This document shows positions 23,048 to 30,708 of a DNA stretch of 33,313 bases, one piece after another. Origin of the DNA: Chloroflexota bacterium (GTDB lineage: Bacteria; Chloroflexota; Dormibacteria; Dormibacterales; Dormibacteraceae). Numbering within the stretch: position 1 is the first letter of the stretch; the number at the start of each line of letters is the position of its first letter. Under the pieces are notes generated by a model. It made no database searches and had not been told where the DNA came from. It worked only from the letters and a program-made list of their open reading frames with translations. A program made the translations under genes and the position numbers. The DNA lies in NCBI GenBank assembly GCA_005882135.1, contig VBDR01000046.1:1-33313 (forward strand), given 5' to 3'.

Positions 23048-24243
23048 GCGCGCACGGGCTCCAGCGGCGTCTCGGACGCGTCCTCACCCAGGCGGCCGGC
23101 CAGCCGATCGAGGTTTTCCATCGACAGCTCGTTCGCCGCGTCGCGTGGCGTCATGCGCCTGGCGTCGGCCAGCTCGAGCATTCGCCTGACCGTCTCGCGC
23201 ATCACCTTCGAGACGTGTGCGAAGGATTGCTCGGCGTCCGCCTCGATCACCCCGAGAAGGGTCCACCACCACCACGCGTTCGCGCCGCCGTTGGCGACGT
23301 AGTCGGGGATAACAACGACCCCGCGCTGGTGGAGAAGGCGCTGCGCGTCGTCTGTGGTCGGGATGTTTGCCGCCTCCACGACCATGCGCGCTTTGATCGC
23401 GGCCGAGTTCTCGGCCGTGATGGCGTCCGCGACCGCGGCCGGCACGACAATGTCGGCGTCGATCTCGAGCCAGCGTTCCCTCGGCAGCTCAAGGTCGCCC
23501 GGCCGCAGCGCGGAGCGGTCGATCTCGCCCAGCGTGGTGCGCGACCTGAGCAGCAGCTCAACGTCGAGACCGTCGGGGTTTGTCACCGCGCCGTTGACAT
23601 CGACGACGCCGACGATCCTGGCCCCGAGCCTGGCCAGATACCTGGCGCTCGAGCCGCCCATCGAGCCGAAGCCCTGCACGACTGCGCGGAGCTTCGAGAT
23701 GTCCCATCCTTTGTACTCGGCGGCCGCGGCAGAGGCTTCGGCCACGCCGTATCCGCCGATGCAGTCGGCGAGCCCGATGCCCTCGACGTTGACGGCAAGG
23801 CCCTGGCTGACTCGCCGGCCCGCGGCCTCCGGGTCTCCCGAGCGGTCGAGCATCGCCTGCACGGTCATGCCGACGCCCTGCTCGGCGAATACCTCGTTCA
23901 GCAGCTCCTGGCTGATCCCGAGGTCTTCGGCCGTGCCCCAACCGTTGCGATAGAGGGGCCGCATGGCACGCACGTACCGCGAGAGCAACCCGCGGGCCTC
24001 CGGGTCGTGCGGATCGATGTCGACGCCGCCCTTGGCGCCGCCACCCGGTAGGTTGAACGCGCCATTCTTGTAGGACATGGTGCGGGCCAGGCGCTCGACC
24101 TCTTCGATCGTCACACCGGAACGCATCCGCGTCCCGCCTCCTGCCAGGCCGTTGACCATTCGGTCGATGACGGCGTAGCCCTTCCGTCCCGTCACGGGAT
24201 CGGTCCAGACCACGCGGAGCCTCGGTTCCGGTTCAGAAGTCAT
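23044..24243 (-). CDS. Glu/Leu/Phe/Val dehydrogenase family amino-acid dehydrogenase
   Basis: A 399-residue enzyme. The catalytic region has Lys59 (SYKNG) and Lys71 (GGGAKGGV), 12 residues apart as in this family, then Asp107 (TAEDLG), with a Rossmann loop GFGSMGG at 191-197. GLAGGGTRM and TAEDLG resemble leucine/phenylalanine dehydrogenases, while GGAKGGVDIDP resembles glutamate dehydrogenases, so the preferred amino acid is unclear. A run of four Trp (WWWW) near residue 340 is unusual. The enzyme would catalyse reversible NAD(P)-dependent oxidative deamination. ATG at 24243 has GGAGGG upstream; an earlier start adds 63 unconserved residues. It is divergent from an amino-acid binding protein gene. 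A -10-like TAGACT (24289-24284) lies upstream. Confidence 0.85.
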   Translation of the reverse strand: MTSEPEPRLRVVWTDPVTGRKGYAVIDRMVNGLAGGGTRMRSGVTIEEVERLARTMSYKNGAFNLPGGGAKGGVDIDPHDPEARGLLSRYVRAMRPLYRNGWGTAEDLGISQELLNEVFAEQGVGMTVQAMLDRSGDPEAAGRRVSQGLAVNVEGIGLADCIGGYGVAEASAAAAEYKGWDISKLRAVVQGFGSMGGSSARYLARLGARIVGVVDVNGAVTNPDGLDVELLLRSRTTLGEIDRSALRPGDLELPRERWLEIDADIVVPAAVADAITAENSAAIKARMVVEAANIPTTDDAQRLLHQRGVVVIPDYVANGGANAWWWWTLLGVIEADAEQSFAHVSKVMRETVRRMLELADARRMTPRDAANELSMENLDRLAGRLGEDASETPLEPVRA

Positions 24244-24283
24244 GACAACCCTCCGCTCGCCGGTGCCCCGTGGCCAAGCCCAG

Positions 24284-24289
24284 AGTCTA
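24284..24289 (-). promoter_or_regulatory. Candidate -10 box of the amino-acid dehydrogenase gene
   Basis: TAGACT on the reverse strand (24289-24284) fits TANNNT and lies about 40 bases before the ATG, which has its own ribosome binding site. The -35 region is poorly matched. Confidence 0.3.
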
Positions 24290-24302
24290 GCCCGCTCCGA
24301 CC

Positions 24303-24331
24303 TTGACACTCGGATACGGGGTACCGATACT
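24303..24331 (+). promoter_or_regulatory. Vegetative promoter of the amino-acid binding protein gene
   Basis: TTGACA (24303-24308), a spacer of exactly 17 bases, and GATACT (24326-24331). The spacer itself contains an imperfect inverted repeat (TCGGATAC, GGG, GTACCGA), so a regulator could bind between the two boxes. The predicted leader before the ATG at 24432 is about 95 bases. Confidence 0.6.
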
Positions 24332-24431
24332 GGGCCCAGTTCCAAGGAGTAGTGGCTTGCCGCCGGCGCACTCTCGCCCCGACGCGACGGGAAGATGACG
24401 GTGGGCGACAACGAAGGGATAGGGAGGCACA

Positions 24432-25625
24432 ATGTTCAAACGGCGATTTGTGGCAGCCAGCCTGGCCGCCTGCGGCGCGCTGTTGATCGCTGCCTGCGGC
24501 AGCAGCAGCAACAACGCAAGCAACGCTGGTCCGATCAATGTCGGAATCACGGGTCCTTTCACCGGTCCTTACGCCGACCCCGGCATCGCGATCCGGAATG
24601 CTGGCGAGCTCGCGATCGCGGACATCAACACCGCAGGCGGCGTCAACGGCCGGCAGCTCAAGGCGTTTAACGCCGACGACGCATGCGACGCACAGCAGGG
24701 TGTCCAGGCCGCCCAGAAGCTGCTGACCCAAAAGATCATCGCGATCGTCGGCGGCTATTGCTCCGGCGCATCGATCCCGGAGAGCGACACTCTGCACCGC
24801 AACGGCGACCTGCCATTCATCACGGCGGCGTCGAGCAACCCGAAATTCACCGATCAGGGTTACGACAACGTCTTCCGGATGGTCAGCCGCGACGATGCCG
24901 AAGCGCCCGCGGATGTGAGCTTCATGCAGCAATGGCTGAAGGCCAGCAAGATCGCCATCATGCATGACAACACCACCTACGCCAAGGGCGTGGCGGACTC
25001 CGCCAAGCAGTCGGCACAGGCGGCCGGGATGACCGTCACCTACTTCGACGCGATCACGCCTGGCCAGAAGGACTACACGGCGGCCCTGGTCAAGGTCAGC
25101 ACTGGCCATCCCGACGTCCTCTTCTACACCGGCTACTACCCGGAGTTCGGGCTGCTTGCCAAGGAGTACGTGGCGCTGTCTCCGTCGTACAAGCTGAACG
25201 GCGACTCCGCTTGCGCAGACCCGAGCGTGATCAAGGTCGCCGGTACAGCCGTGACCAACGCCGGCATCACCATCAACACCCTGCCCACCACCCAGTTCAT
25301 CCACAACGCCAAGAACGACAAGTTCACGAGCGCGTACAAGGCGAAATACGGACAGGATCCAGGCGACTACTCCTCATACGAGTACGACGGGATGATGGCG
25401 CTCGCGGCGGCCTTGAAGGCCAACGGGGGCAAGACCGACGCCAAGAGTCTCAACGCTGCCATCCACGCCGTCTCGATCGCCGACGGAATCACCGGCAACA
25501 TCGCGTTCGACGCCAAGGGCGACCGCCCGGCACCCCAGTTCCTCGGCGTGCACGCGGTGGGGAGCCCTCCGCAGTTCCAGCCGATCGCAATCCGCAAGAG
25601 CGGTACCTGGGTGGCGTCCTCTTAG
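24432..25625 (+). CDS. Branched-chain amino-acid type ABC transporter substrate-binding lipoprotein
   Basis: A 397-residue periplasmic-binding protein of the LivJ/LivK class. The signal sequence MFKRRFVAASL ends in lipobox IAAC with Cys22, followed by a serine/asparagine linker. Mature motifs are INVGITGPFTGPYADPG, AIVGGYCSGASIPES, the AASSNPKFTDQG segment and VFRMVSRDDAEAPA, all typical of the family that binds Leu, Ile and Val but also other amino acids, amides and aromatic acids. GGGAGG stands before the ATG. It faces the permease-ATPase genes, with a terminator between them, so binding protein and membrane parts are transcribed separately yet clearly belong together. Confidence 0.9.
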   Translation: MFKRRFVAASLAACGALLIAACGSSSNNASNAGPINVGITGPFTGPYADPGIAIRNAGELAIADINTAGGVNGRQLKAFNADDACDAQQGVQAAQKLLTQKIIAIVGGYCSGASIPESDTLHRNGDLPFITAASSNPKFTDQGYDNVFRMVSRDDAEAPADVSFMQQWLKASKIAIMHDNTTYAKGVADSAKQSAQAAGMTVTYFDAITPGQKDYTAALVKVSTGHPDVLFYTGYYPEFGLLAKEYVALSPSYKLNGDSACADPSVIKVAGTAVTNAGITINTLPTTQFIHNAKNDKFTSAYKAKYGQDPGDYSSYEYDGMMALAAALKANGGKTDAKSLNAAIHAVSIADGITGNIAFDAKGDRPAPQFLGVHAVGSPPQFQPIAIRKSGTWVASS

Positions 25626-25643
25626 AGATTCAGACCTGAACCA

Positions 25644-25677
25644 AAGGTGGGGCTGCTCGGCGCGCCCCACCTTTTTT
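25644..25677. terminator. Bidirectional-looking intrinsic terminator
   Basis: AAGGTGGGGC (25644-25653) and GCCCCACCTT (25664-25673) form a ten-base perfect stem with a ten-base loop, followed by a T run (25672-25677). It lies between the converging binding-protein gene and livF. On the forward strand it is a canonical Rho-independent terminator; the upstream AAA gives a weak U tract for the reverse strand. Confidence 0.85.
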
Positions 25678-25685
25678 CTTTGCCT

Positions 25686-26420
25686 TCAGGCGCCTGCGAC
25701 CGACTCGAAGCCTCCGAGGTAGGCCTTCTGCACCCTCTCGTCCTTTGCCAGCACCGCGGCCCCGCCCTCGAGGACGATCTGCCCAACCTCGATGACATAG
25801 GCGTGGTCCGCGATGGCGAGCGCCTGGCGCGCGTTCTGCTCGACCAGGAGCACGGCAGCGCCTCGTTTGGCTATCTCGCGCACCGTCTTGAGGACGCTCC
25901 TCGCCAGCATCGGCGCCAGCCCGAGCGATGGTTCGTCGAGCATGAGCACCTTGGGGTCGGACATCAGCGCCCTGCCGATGGCAAGCATCTGCTGCTCGCC
26001 TCCCGACAGCGTCCCCGCCAGCTGCATACGCCTTTCGGCCAGCCTGGGAAAGAGGTCGAACACCGCGGCTTTCCTCTCCTTGATGAGCTGATGTTGAGAG
26101 CGGATGAGGTAGCCGCCGAGCGCGAGGTTCTCTTCCACGGTGAGGATGTTGAAGATTCGCCTGCCCTCCGGGACGTGGCTGACGCCCATGCCCACGATGA
26201 CGTGAGCTTCGATCCCGACCAGGCTCTTGCCGGCGCACGTGATCGATCCGCCCCGTGGGCGCAGCAGGCCCGAGATCGTGCGAAGCGTCGTCGTCTTGCC
26301 GGCCCCATTGCCACCCAGGATGGCCACGATCTGCCCGGGCTCGGCGTGCATGGAGACGCCTTTGAGCGCTTCGATGTTGCCGTAGTAGACGTGGAGGTCA
26401 TGGACCTCGAGGAGAGCCAT
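25686..26420 (-). CDS. livF: Branched-chain amino-acid ABC transporter ATPase LivF
   Basis: A 244-residue ATPase. Walker A GGNGAGKTT is at about 36-44, the signature LSGGEQQM near 138 and Walker B MLDEPSLGLAP near 160; RRIFNILTVEENLALGG is the typical LivF segment. The length is normal for LivF. It forms the heteromeric ATPase pair with the LivG half of the fused protein encoded just upstream, separated by seven bases. It is the last gene of the reverse-strand livH-livMG-livF operon and ends at the terminator. Confidence 0.92.
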   Translation of the reverse strand: MALLEVHDLHVYYGNIEALKGVSMHAEPGQIVAILGGNGAGKTTTLRTISGLLRPRGGSITCAGKSLVGIEAHVIVGMGVSHVPEGRRIFNILTVEENLALGGYLIRSQHQLIKERKAAVFDLFPRLAERRMQLAGTLSGGEQQMLAIGRALMSDPKVLMLDEPSLGLAPMLARSVLKTVREIAKRGAAVLLVEQNARQALAIADHAYVIEVGQIVLEGGAAVLAKDERVQKAYLGGFESVAGA

Positions 26421-26427
26421 GACCTCC

Positions 26428-28335
26428 TCAGGCTTCCTGTGCGGTCAAGGTGCCCATGTCGTCGTCTTCTCGCCCCAGGTAGGCCTCGATGACGGCCGGG
26501 TTGTTCTGGATCTCAGCGGGCTTGCCGAGCGCGATGAGAATGCCGTGGTCGAGCACCGCGATGCGGTCCGAGACTCGCATCACCAGCGACATGTCGTGGT
26601 CGATCAGGATGACCGTGATGCCGAGGTCGCGAATCTTGCGGATGATGGCCACCAGCTCCAGCTTTTCGGTCGGGTTCATGCCCGCGGCGGGCTCGTCGAA
26701 GAGCACAAGGTGCGGGTGCGCGGCCAGCGCGCGCGCGATCTCGACGCGTCGCTGGTCGGCGTAGGAGAGCTCGGTCGCCAGCCGGCCGGCCACCGATTCG
26801 AGCCCGACGAAGCTCAGCCAGCGTCGCGATTCCTGCAGCGTGCGGAGCTCGTCCTTCCGCTCGCCCGGAGTGTGCAGCATTGCCTGCCACGTCATCGTCC
26901 GGTGTCGCGGGTAGAGCCCGACCATCACGTTCTCGAATACAGCCATGTTCTTGAACAGGCGAATCCCCTGGAAGGTGCGACCGATACCACGCGCCACGAT
27001 GACGTGGGGACGCAGTCCCACTACCGGCCGGCCGTCGAACAGGACCTGGCCTCGCTTCGGTCGTTGGACACCAGTGATGCAGTTGAAGAGGGTGGTCTTG
27101 CCGCCGCCGTTGGGACCGATGATGCTGAAGATCTCGCCGCGCCGCACGTTGAAGGAAACGTTGTCGACCGCGCGCAAGCCGCCGAACTGCTGGACCACCC
27201 CCTCCACCTGAAGCAGCGTCTCGCCGACGCTCGGCACCTTGTGGCCGGCGGCCGCGTGCCGGCGGTCTCTCGCCTCCATCTGGACCTGGTGCTCGCGCAG
27301 GATCCTGGCGGCGGTGTCTTCCGCCTCCTCCTCCTCCAGGCCGTAGAACGGTTTCGGCTTGCGCCTGATGCGCGGCCACAGGCCCTGGGGCCGCAGCAGC
27401 ATCATCCCGACCAGCAGAATTGCGAAGACGAGCAGCCGCACGTCGGACAGTTCGCGCAGCACCTCGGGCAGCGCGACGACGACCAGCGCGCCCAAAAGCA
27501 CCCCGGGAAGGCTGCCGGTGCCGCCGAGGACGATCACGATCAGGATCAGAACCGAGAGCTGGAAGGTGAAGCTCGTAGGATCGATGGCTCCGATACGGGT
27601 CGCGAAAAAGGCGCCCGCGAGGCCGCCCCACATGCCGCCCATCACGTAGGCGAAGAGCTTGAGGCGCAGAGACGGAACACCGACGGATTCTGCGGCGAAC
27701 TCGTCGTCTTTGATCGCCACCCATCCCCGGCCGAGCCTGGAGTGGTCGAGGTGCTCGGCGAAGATCATCGCGATGGCAAGCAGGAAGAGGCCGACGATGA
27801 AGAAGTCGCCCTGTGTGTTGAACTCGTATCCGAAAAAGTTGGGCCAGGGGATGCCGAGAACGCCGTTCGGTCCGCCTGCGAATTCCCAGTTGTTGAACGT
27901 GATGCGCGTCATCTCGCCGAAACCGAGGGTCACGATGGCGAGGTAGTCGCTGCGGAGCCGCAGGGTGGGATAGCCGAGGATCGCTCCCGCCGTACCGGTG
28001 AAGAGCACCGCAAACGGCAACGTGGTGAAGAAGTTCCAGTGGGCCTGGGTCATGAGCAGGGCGCTCGTGTAGGCGCCGATCGCGAAGAAGGCGGCATAGC
28101 CGAGGTCGAGCAGGCCGGCGTATCCGACCACGATGTTCAGGCCGAGCCCGAGCATGGCGTAGGTCGCCACCGAGACCGCGACCGCCGTGACGTAGTCGTC
28201 GCCCCAGGAGATCACCGCGGCGCCGATAGCTACCAGGACGACGATGACTCGCGACCAGTACGGCGTCCTGCCCAAGCGGTCACGCACGGTCGCGTAGGCG
28301 CGCCCCACCGGGCGCTCTGCGAGCTGGGCGATCAC
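26428..28335 (-). CDS. Fused LivM permease-LivG ATPase of the amino-acid ABC transporter
   Basis: A 635-residue two-domain protein. Residues 1-325 are a LivM-type permease with about ten membrane segments and the motifs LGLNIVVGYAGLLDLGYAAFF, RLRSDYLAIVTLGFGE and VLGGTGSLPGVLLGA. A charged linker (about 326-372, EEEEAED) joins it to a LivG-type ATPase (375-635) with Walker A GPNGGGKTT (407-415), a signature region LSYADQ near 523 and Walker B FDEPAAGMNP near 546. No separate livG exists here. LivG proteins usually read GPNGAGKTT and LSYGQQ, so both motifs are slightly altered. The ATG overlaps the livH stop (ATGA). LivM-LivG fusions are known in other bacteria; the fusion fixes a permease-ATPase ratio of one to one. 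Confidence 0.9.
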   Translation of the reverse strand: MIAQLAERPVGRAYATVRDRLGRTPYWSRVIVVLVAIGAAVISWGDDYVTAVAVSVATYAMLGLGLNIVVGYAGLLDLGYAAFFAIGAYTSALLMTQAHWNFFTTLPFAVLFTGTAGAILGYPTLRLRSDYLAIVTLGFGEMTRITFNNWEFAGGPNGVLGIPWPNFFGYEFNTQGDFFIVGLFLLAIAMIFAEHLDHSRLGRGWVAIKDDEFAAESVGVPSLRLKLFAYVMGGMWGGLAGAFFATRIGAIDPTSFTFQLSVLILIVIVLGGTGSLPGVLLGALVVVALPEVLRELSDVRLLVFAILLVGMMLLRPQGLWPRIRRKPKPFYGLEEEEAEDTAARILREHQVQMEARDRRHAAAGHKVPSVGETLLQVEGVVQQFGGLRAVDNVSFNVRRGEIFSIIGPNGGGKTTLFNCITGVQRPKRGQVLFDGRPVVGLRPHVIVARGIGRTFQGIRLFKNMAVFENVMVGLYPRHRTMTWQAMLHTPGERKDELRTLQESRRWLSFVGLESVAGRLATELSYADQRRVEIARALAAHPHLVLFDEPAAGMNPTEKLELVAIIRKIRDLGITVILIDHDMSLVMRVSDRIAVLDHGILIALGKPAEIQNNPAVIEAYLGREDDDMGTLTAQEA

Positions 28336-29234
28336 ATCCGTTCCGCCACTCGCTCACCGAACAGGCCGGTGGGCTTGACGATCAGTACCGTGATCAGGAC
28401 GCCGAACACGACCACGTCTTCCCACGTGCCCGAGAGATACCCGGTGGTGTAGGCCTCCAGCAGACCGATCAACAGGCCGCCCACCATTGCCCCCGGGATG
28501 TTGCCGATTCCACCCAGCACCGCGGCCGTGAAGGCTCGAAGCCCGAGCAGGAAGCCCATGGTGAAGTGGATCTGGACGTAGTAGATGCCGAGCATCACAC
28601 CCGACGCGGCGGCGAGCATCGCGCCGAGCACGAACGCGATGCGGATGACCGCATCCACGTCGATCCCCATCAGCCTGGCCGCGTCATGATCGACCGCCAG
28701 GGCTCTCATCGCGGTGCCCATCGTCGTGCCCTGGACGAAAGCGACGAGCCCGCCCATCAGGAGAAGGCTCGCCGTGACCAGGGCGATCTGGACGTAGGTG
28801 ACGTGAACCGGACCCACGAAGAAGCCGCTCAGCGGAAGCAGGTTCGGCGGATAGGCCTCGATCGCCGCACCCCATATGAGCTCGGCCGCGTTCTGAAGAA
28901 GTAGGGACATACCGAGTGCGGTGATCAGGATCGCCAGCAGCGATCGCCGGAGCAGTGGCTTGTACGCGAACTGGAGGATCCCGAGGTTCACCACCGCGGT
29001 GCCGATCATCGGGACGACGAAGGCGATGACGAGCGCCAGGTAGATGGGAAGGTGCTCGAACCCGAAAGACACGAGCAGGGTCCAGCCTAGAAACGCGCCC
29101 ACCATCGAGAGATCTCCCTGGGCGAAGTTGATGAGGCGGATGATCCCGTAGACGATCGTGTACCCGAGGGCCACAAGGGCGTAAAACGATCCCACTGTGA
29201 GACCGATGACCGTGTACTGGAGGAACACCCCCAT
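28332..29234 (-). CDS. livH: Branched-chain amino-acid ABC transporter permease LivH
   Basis: A 300-residue membrane protein with about eight hydrophobic segments. LTVGSFYALVALGYTIVYGIIRLINFAQGDL is the N-terminal signature of LivH, and RALAVDHDAARLMGIDVDAVIRIAF is the cytoplasmic loop that contacts the ATPase; GGIGNIPGAMVGGLLIG closes it. ATG at 29234 has AGGAGG at good distance; an open frame extending further upstream (to 29804) runs opposite the amine oxidase gene and was rejected. It is the first gene of the livH-livMG-livF operon and diverges from the amine oxidase, 153 bases away. Confidence 0.9.
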   Translation of the reverse strand: MGVFLQYTVIGLTVGSFYALVALGYTIVYGIIRLINFAQGDLSMVGAFLGWTLLVSFGFEHLPIYLALVIAFVVPMIGTAVVNLGILQFAYKPLLRRSLLAILITALGMSLLLQNAAELIWGAAIEAYPPNLLPLSGFFVGPVHVTYVQIALVTASLLLMGGLVAFVQGTTMGTAMRALAVDHDAARLMGIDVDAVIRIAFVLGAMLAAASGVMLGIYYVQIHFTMGFLLGLRAFTAAVLGGIGNIPGAMVGGLLIGLLEAYTTGYLSGTWEDVVVFGVLITVLIVKPTGLFGERVAERM

Positions 29235-29354
29235 CCCCAGCACCACCTCCTGATTGGACAGGTCCGACGGCTGCGTGCTTCCCCTCGGCTTTTGGTGCAG
29301 CCTCGGTTCTCGGTATCGTACAGGTGCCCTCTGCGACTGAATCGAGGTGGTTTC

Positions 29355-29371
29355 GCGACTGCGCAAGTCGC
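29355..29371. repeat. Inverted repeat in the leader of the amine oxidase gene
   Basis: GCGACT (29355-29360) and AGTCGC (29366-29371) are perfect six-base arms around GCGCA, four bases before the GGAGGAAGG ribosome binding site of the amine oxidase gene. It could be a regulator site in the divergent livH/amine oxidase region or a small leader hairpin that influences translation. Confidence 0.35.
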
Positions 29372-29387
29372 ACACGGAGGAAGGCGA

Positions 29388-30662
29388 TTGGAGCGGCGTG
29401 ACGTCGCGGTGCTGGGGGGAGGAGTCGCCGGCCTGACCGCGGCCTACCTCCTGCGCGACCTCGACCTCGAGGTTTTTGACTCCGCCGACCATATCGGTGG
29501 CAGGACCAGGTCGCTGCAGCAGAGCGACGGCATCTGGCTGAATACGGGCGCGCAGTACGTGTCGACGGACCGGGTCAAAGTCGTCGAGCTGGCCGACAAG
29601 GTTGGCGCCCGGCTTCTTCGCGACGACAACCTGGAGGAGTACTGGCGCGGTCTGTATCCGCGCGATCCCGACTCCCGGTCGGAAATCGAAAGCTGCATCG
29701 AACGCATCACGGCCGAGCAGATGGATCGCCGGCCCCCGACTCTCCCCGAGCTGGACGACCTGGCCTTCGATCAGTGGCTGGGGGAGGTTTCGCCCGACGC
29801 GCATCGCTTCTTCGACCGCTGGTGCCAGATCATGAACTCGGGTTCGTCGGTCGAGATCTCGCTCTACGGCGCGCTGTGGCTATGGGGAGACCAGCGCAGC
29901 ACACCGTGGAGCGACCAGCCGGTGCCGCGGCACGACCGGGGCGATTGCGTCTTTGACGGCGGTACGAACGAGTTCACCAAGGCGCTCGCCCGCGGGATCG
30001 GAGGGCGCGTCTCCCTGAGGTCCCGTGTCGTGTCAGTCCGTCCAACAGACGGCGGCTATGCGATCGAGGTCGAGGAGGATGGCGGGACGCGACGGGTCTT
30101 GGCTCGCCTGGTGGTCTCCGCCCTGCCGGCGCCGGTGGCCGCCGACGTCATCGTCGACCTTCCGGGATGGAAAAGCGCAGCCCTGCGGGCGGTGCGCTAC
30201 GGCCGCTTCATGACCACGAACATCGTCGTGAGTCCCAAGGATGCGCCGCCGAGCCGATATCCGCTCACCGCAGCGCGAGCCGACGTTGCGTACAACCTCG
30301 ATGCGTTCATCATCAAGACGCCTGGAGATTTCGACGAGCGCGGCGGTTGCTTTCACAACATCGTCGGAGACCCGACCTCGCGCGTGGTGTGGGATGACCC
30401 GGACCACACGATCAAGACAGGCACGCTTCGCGAGCTGTTCCGCCAGCGCCCGGAGTACCGTGAGCGGGTCGTCAGGGTGGAGGTTCAGCGCTGGCCCCAC
30501 GGCATGCCCCTCTACAGCGTCGGCCGGATGAAAACCTTCGACCAGCTGGCCGAGCCTGTCGGTGGAATCCATTTCTGCGGTGACTACAGCTGGGCCTCCA
30601 ACATGGAGGGCGCAGCCCTCAGCGGAGAGCGCGCCGCGCAGGCGCTTCGGGCGCAGGCCTGA
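29388..30662 (+). CDS. FAD-dependent amine oxidase / protoporphyrinogen-oxidase-like flavoprotein
   Basis: A 424-residue flavoprotein of the amine oxidase family (PF01593). The N-terminal Rossmann motif is LGGGVAGLTAAYLL (about 9-22), followed by HIGGRTRS, the second family motif, and a C-terminal FAD block GDYSWASNMEGAALSGERAA. Substrates of this family range from amines and amino acids to protoporphyrinogen and carotenoids; nothing in the sequence decides, though the position between an amino-acid importer and a 2-oxoacid dehydrogenase favours an amine or amino acid. TTG at 29388 is chosen because GGAGGAAGG stands before it and homology starts at once; an earlier frame opening extends into the intergenic region. 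It is the first gene of a run with the E1 genes, 46 bases downstream. Confidence 0.82.
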   Translation: MERRDVAVLGGGVAGLTAAYLLRDLDLEVFDSADHIGGRTRSLQQSDGIWLNTGAQYVSTDRVKVVELADKVGARLLRDDNLEEYWRGLYPRDPDSRSEIESCIERITAEQMDRRPPTLPELDDLAFDQWLGEVSPDAHRFFDRWCQIMNSGSSVEISLYGALWLWGDQRSTPWSDQPVPRHDRGDCVFDGGTNEFTKALARGIGGRVSLRSRVVSVRPTDGGYAIEVEEDGGTRRVLARLVVSALPAPVAADVIVDLPGWKSAALRAVRYGRFMTTNIVVSPKDAPPSRYPLTAARADVAYNLDAFIIKTPGDFDERGGCFHNIVGDPTSRVVWDDPDHTIKTGTLRELFRQRPEYRERVVRVEVQRWPHGMPLYSVGRMKTFDQLAEPVGGIHFCGDYSWASNMEGAALSGERAAQALRAQA

Positions 30663-30708
30663 TTGCGACATCCGCCGCGGTCGAGCGGTCCTGAGCAAGA
30701 ATAGGCCG

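Noticed and set aside
26419..28452. A 677-residue forward open frame opposite the LivM-LivG gene.
   Set aside because: It is antisense to a clear transporter gene and is rich in His, Asp and Glu repeats typical of such shadows.
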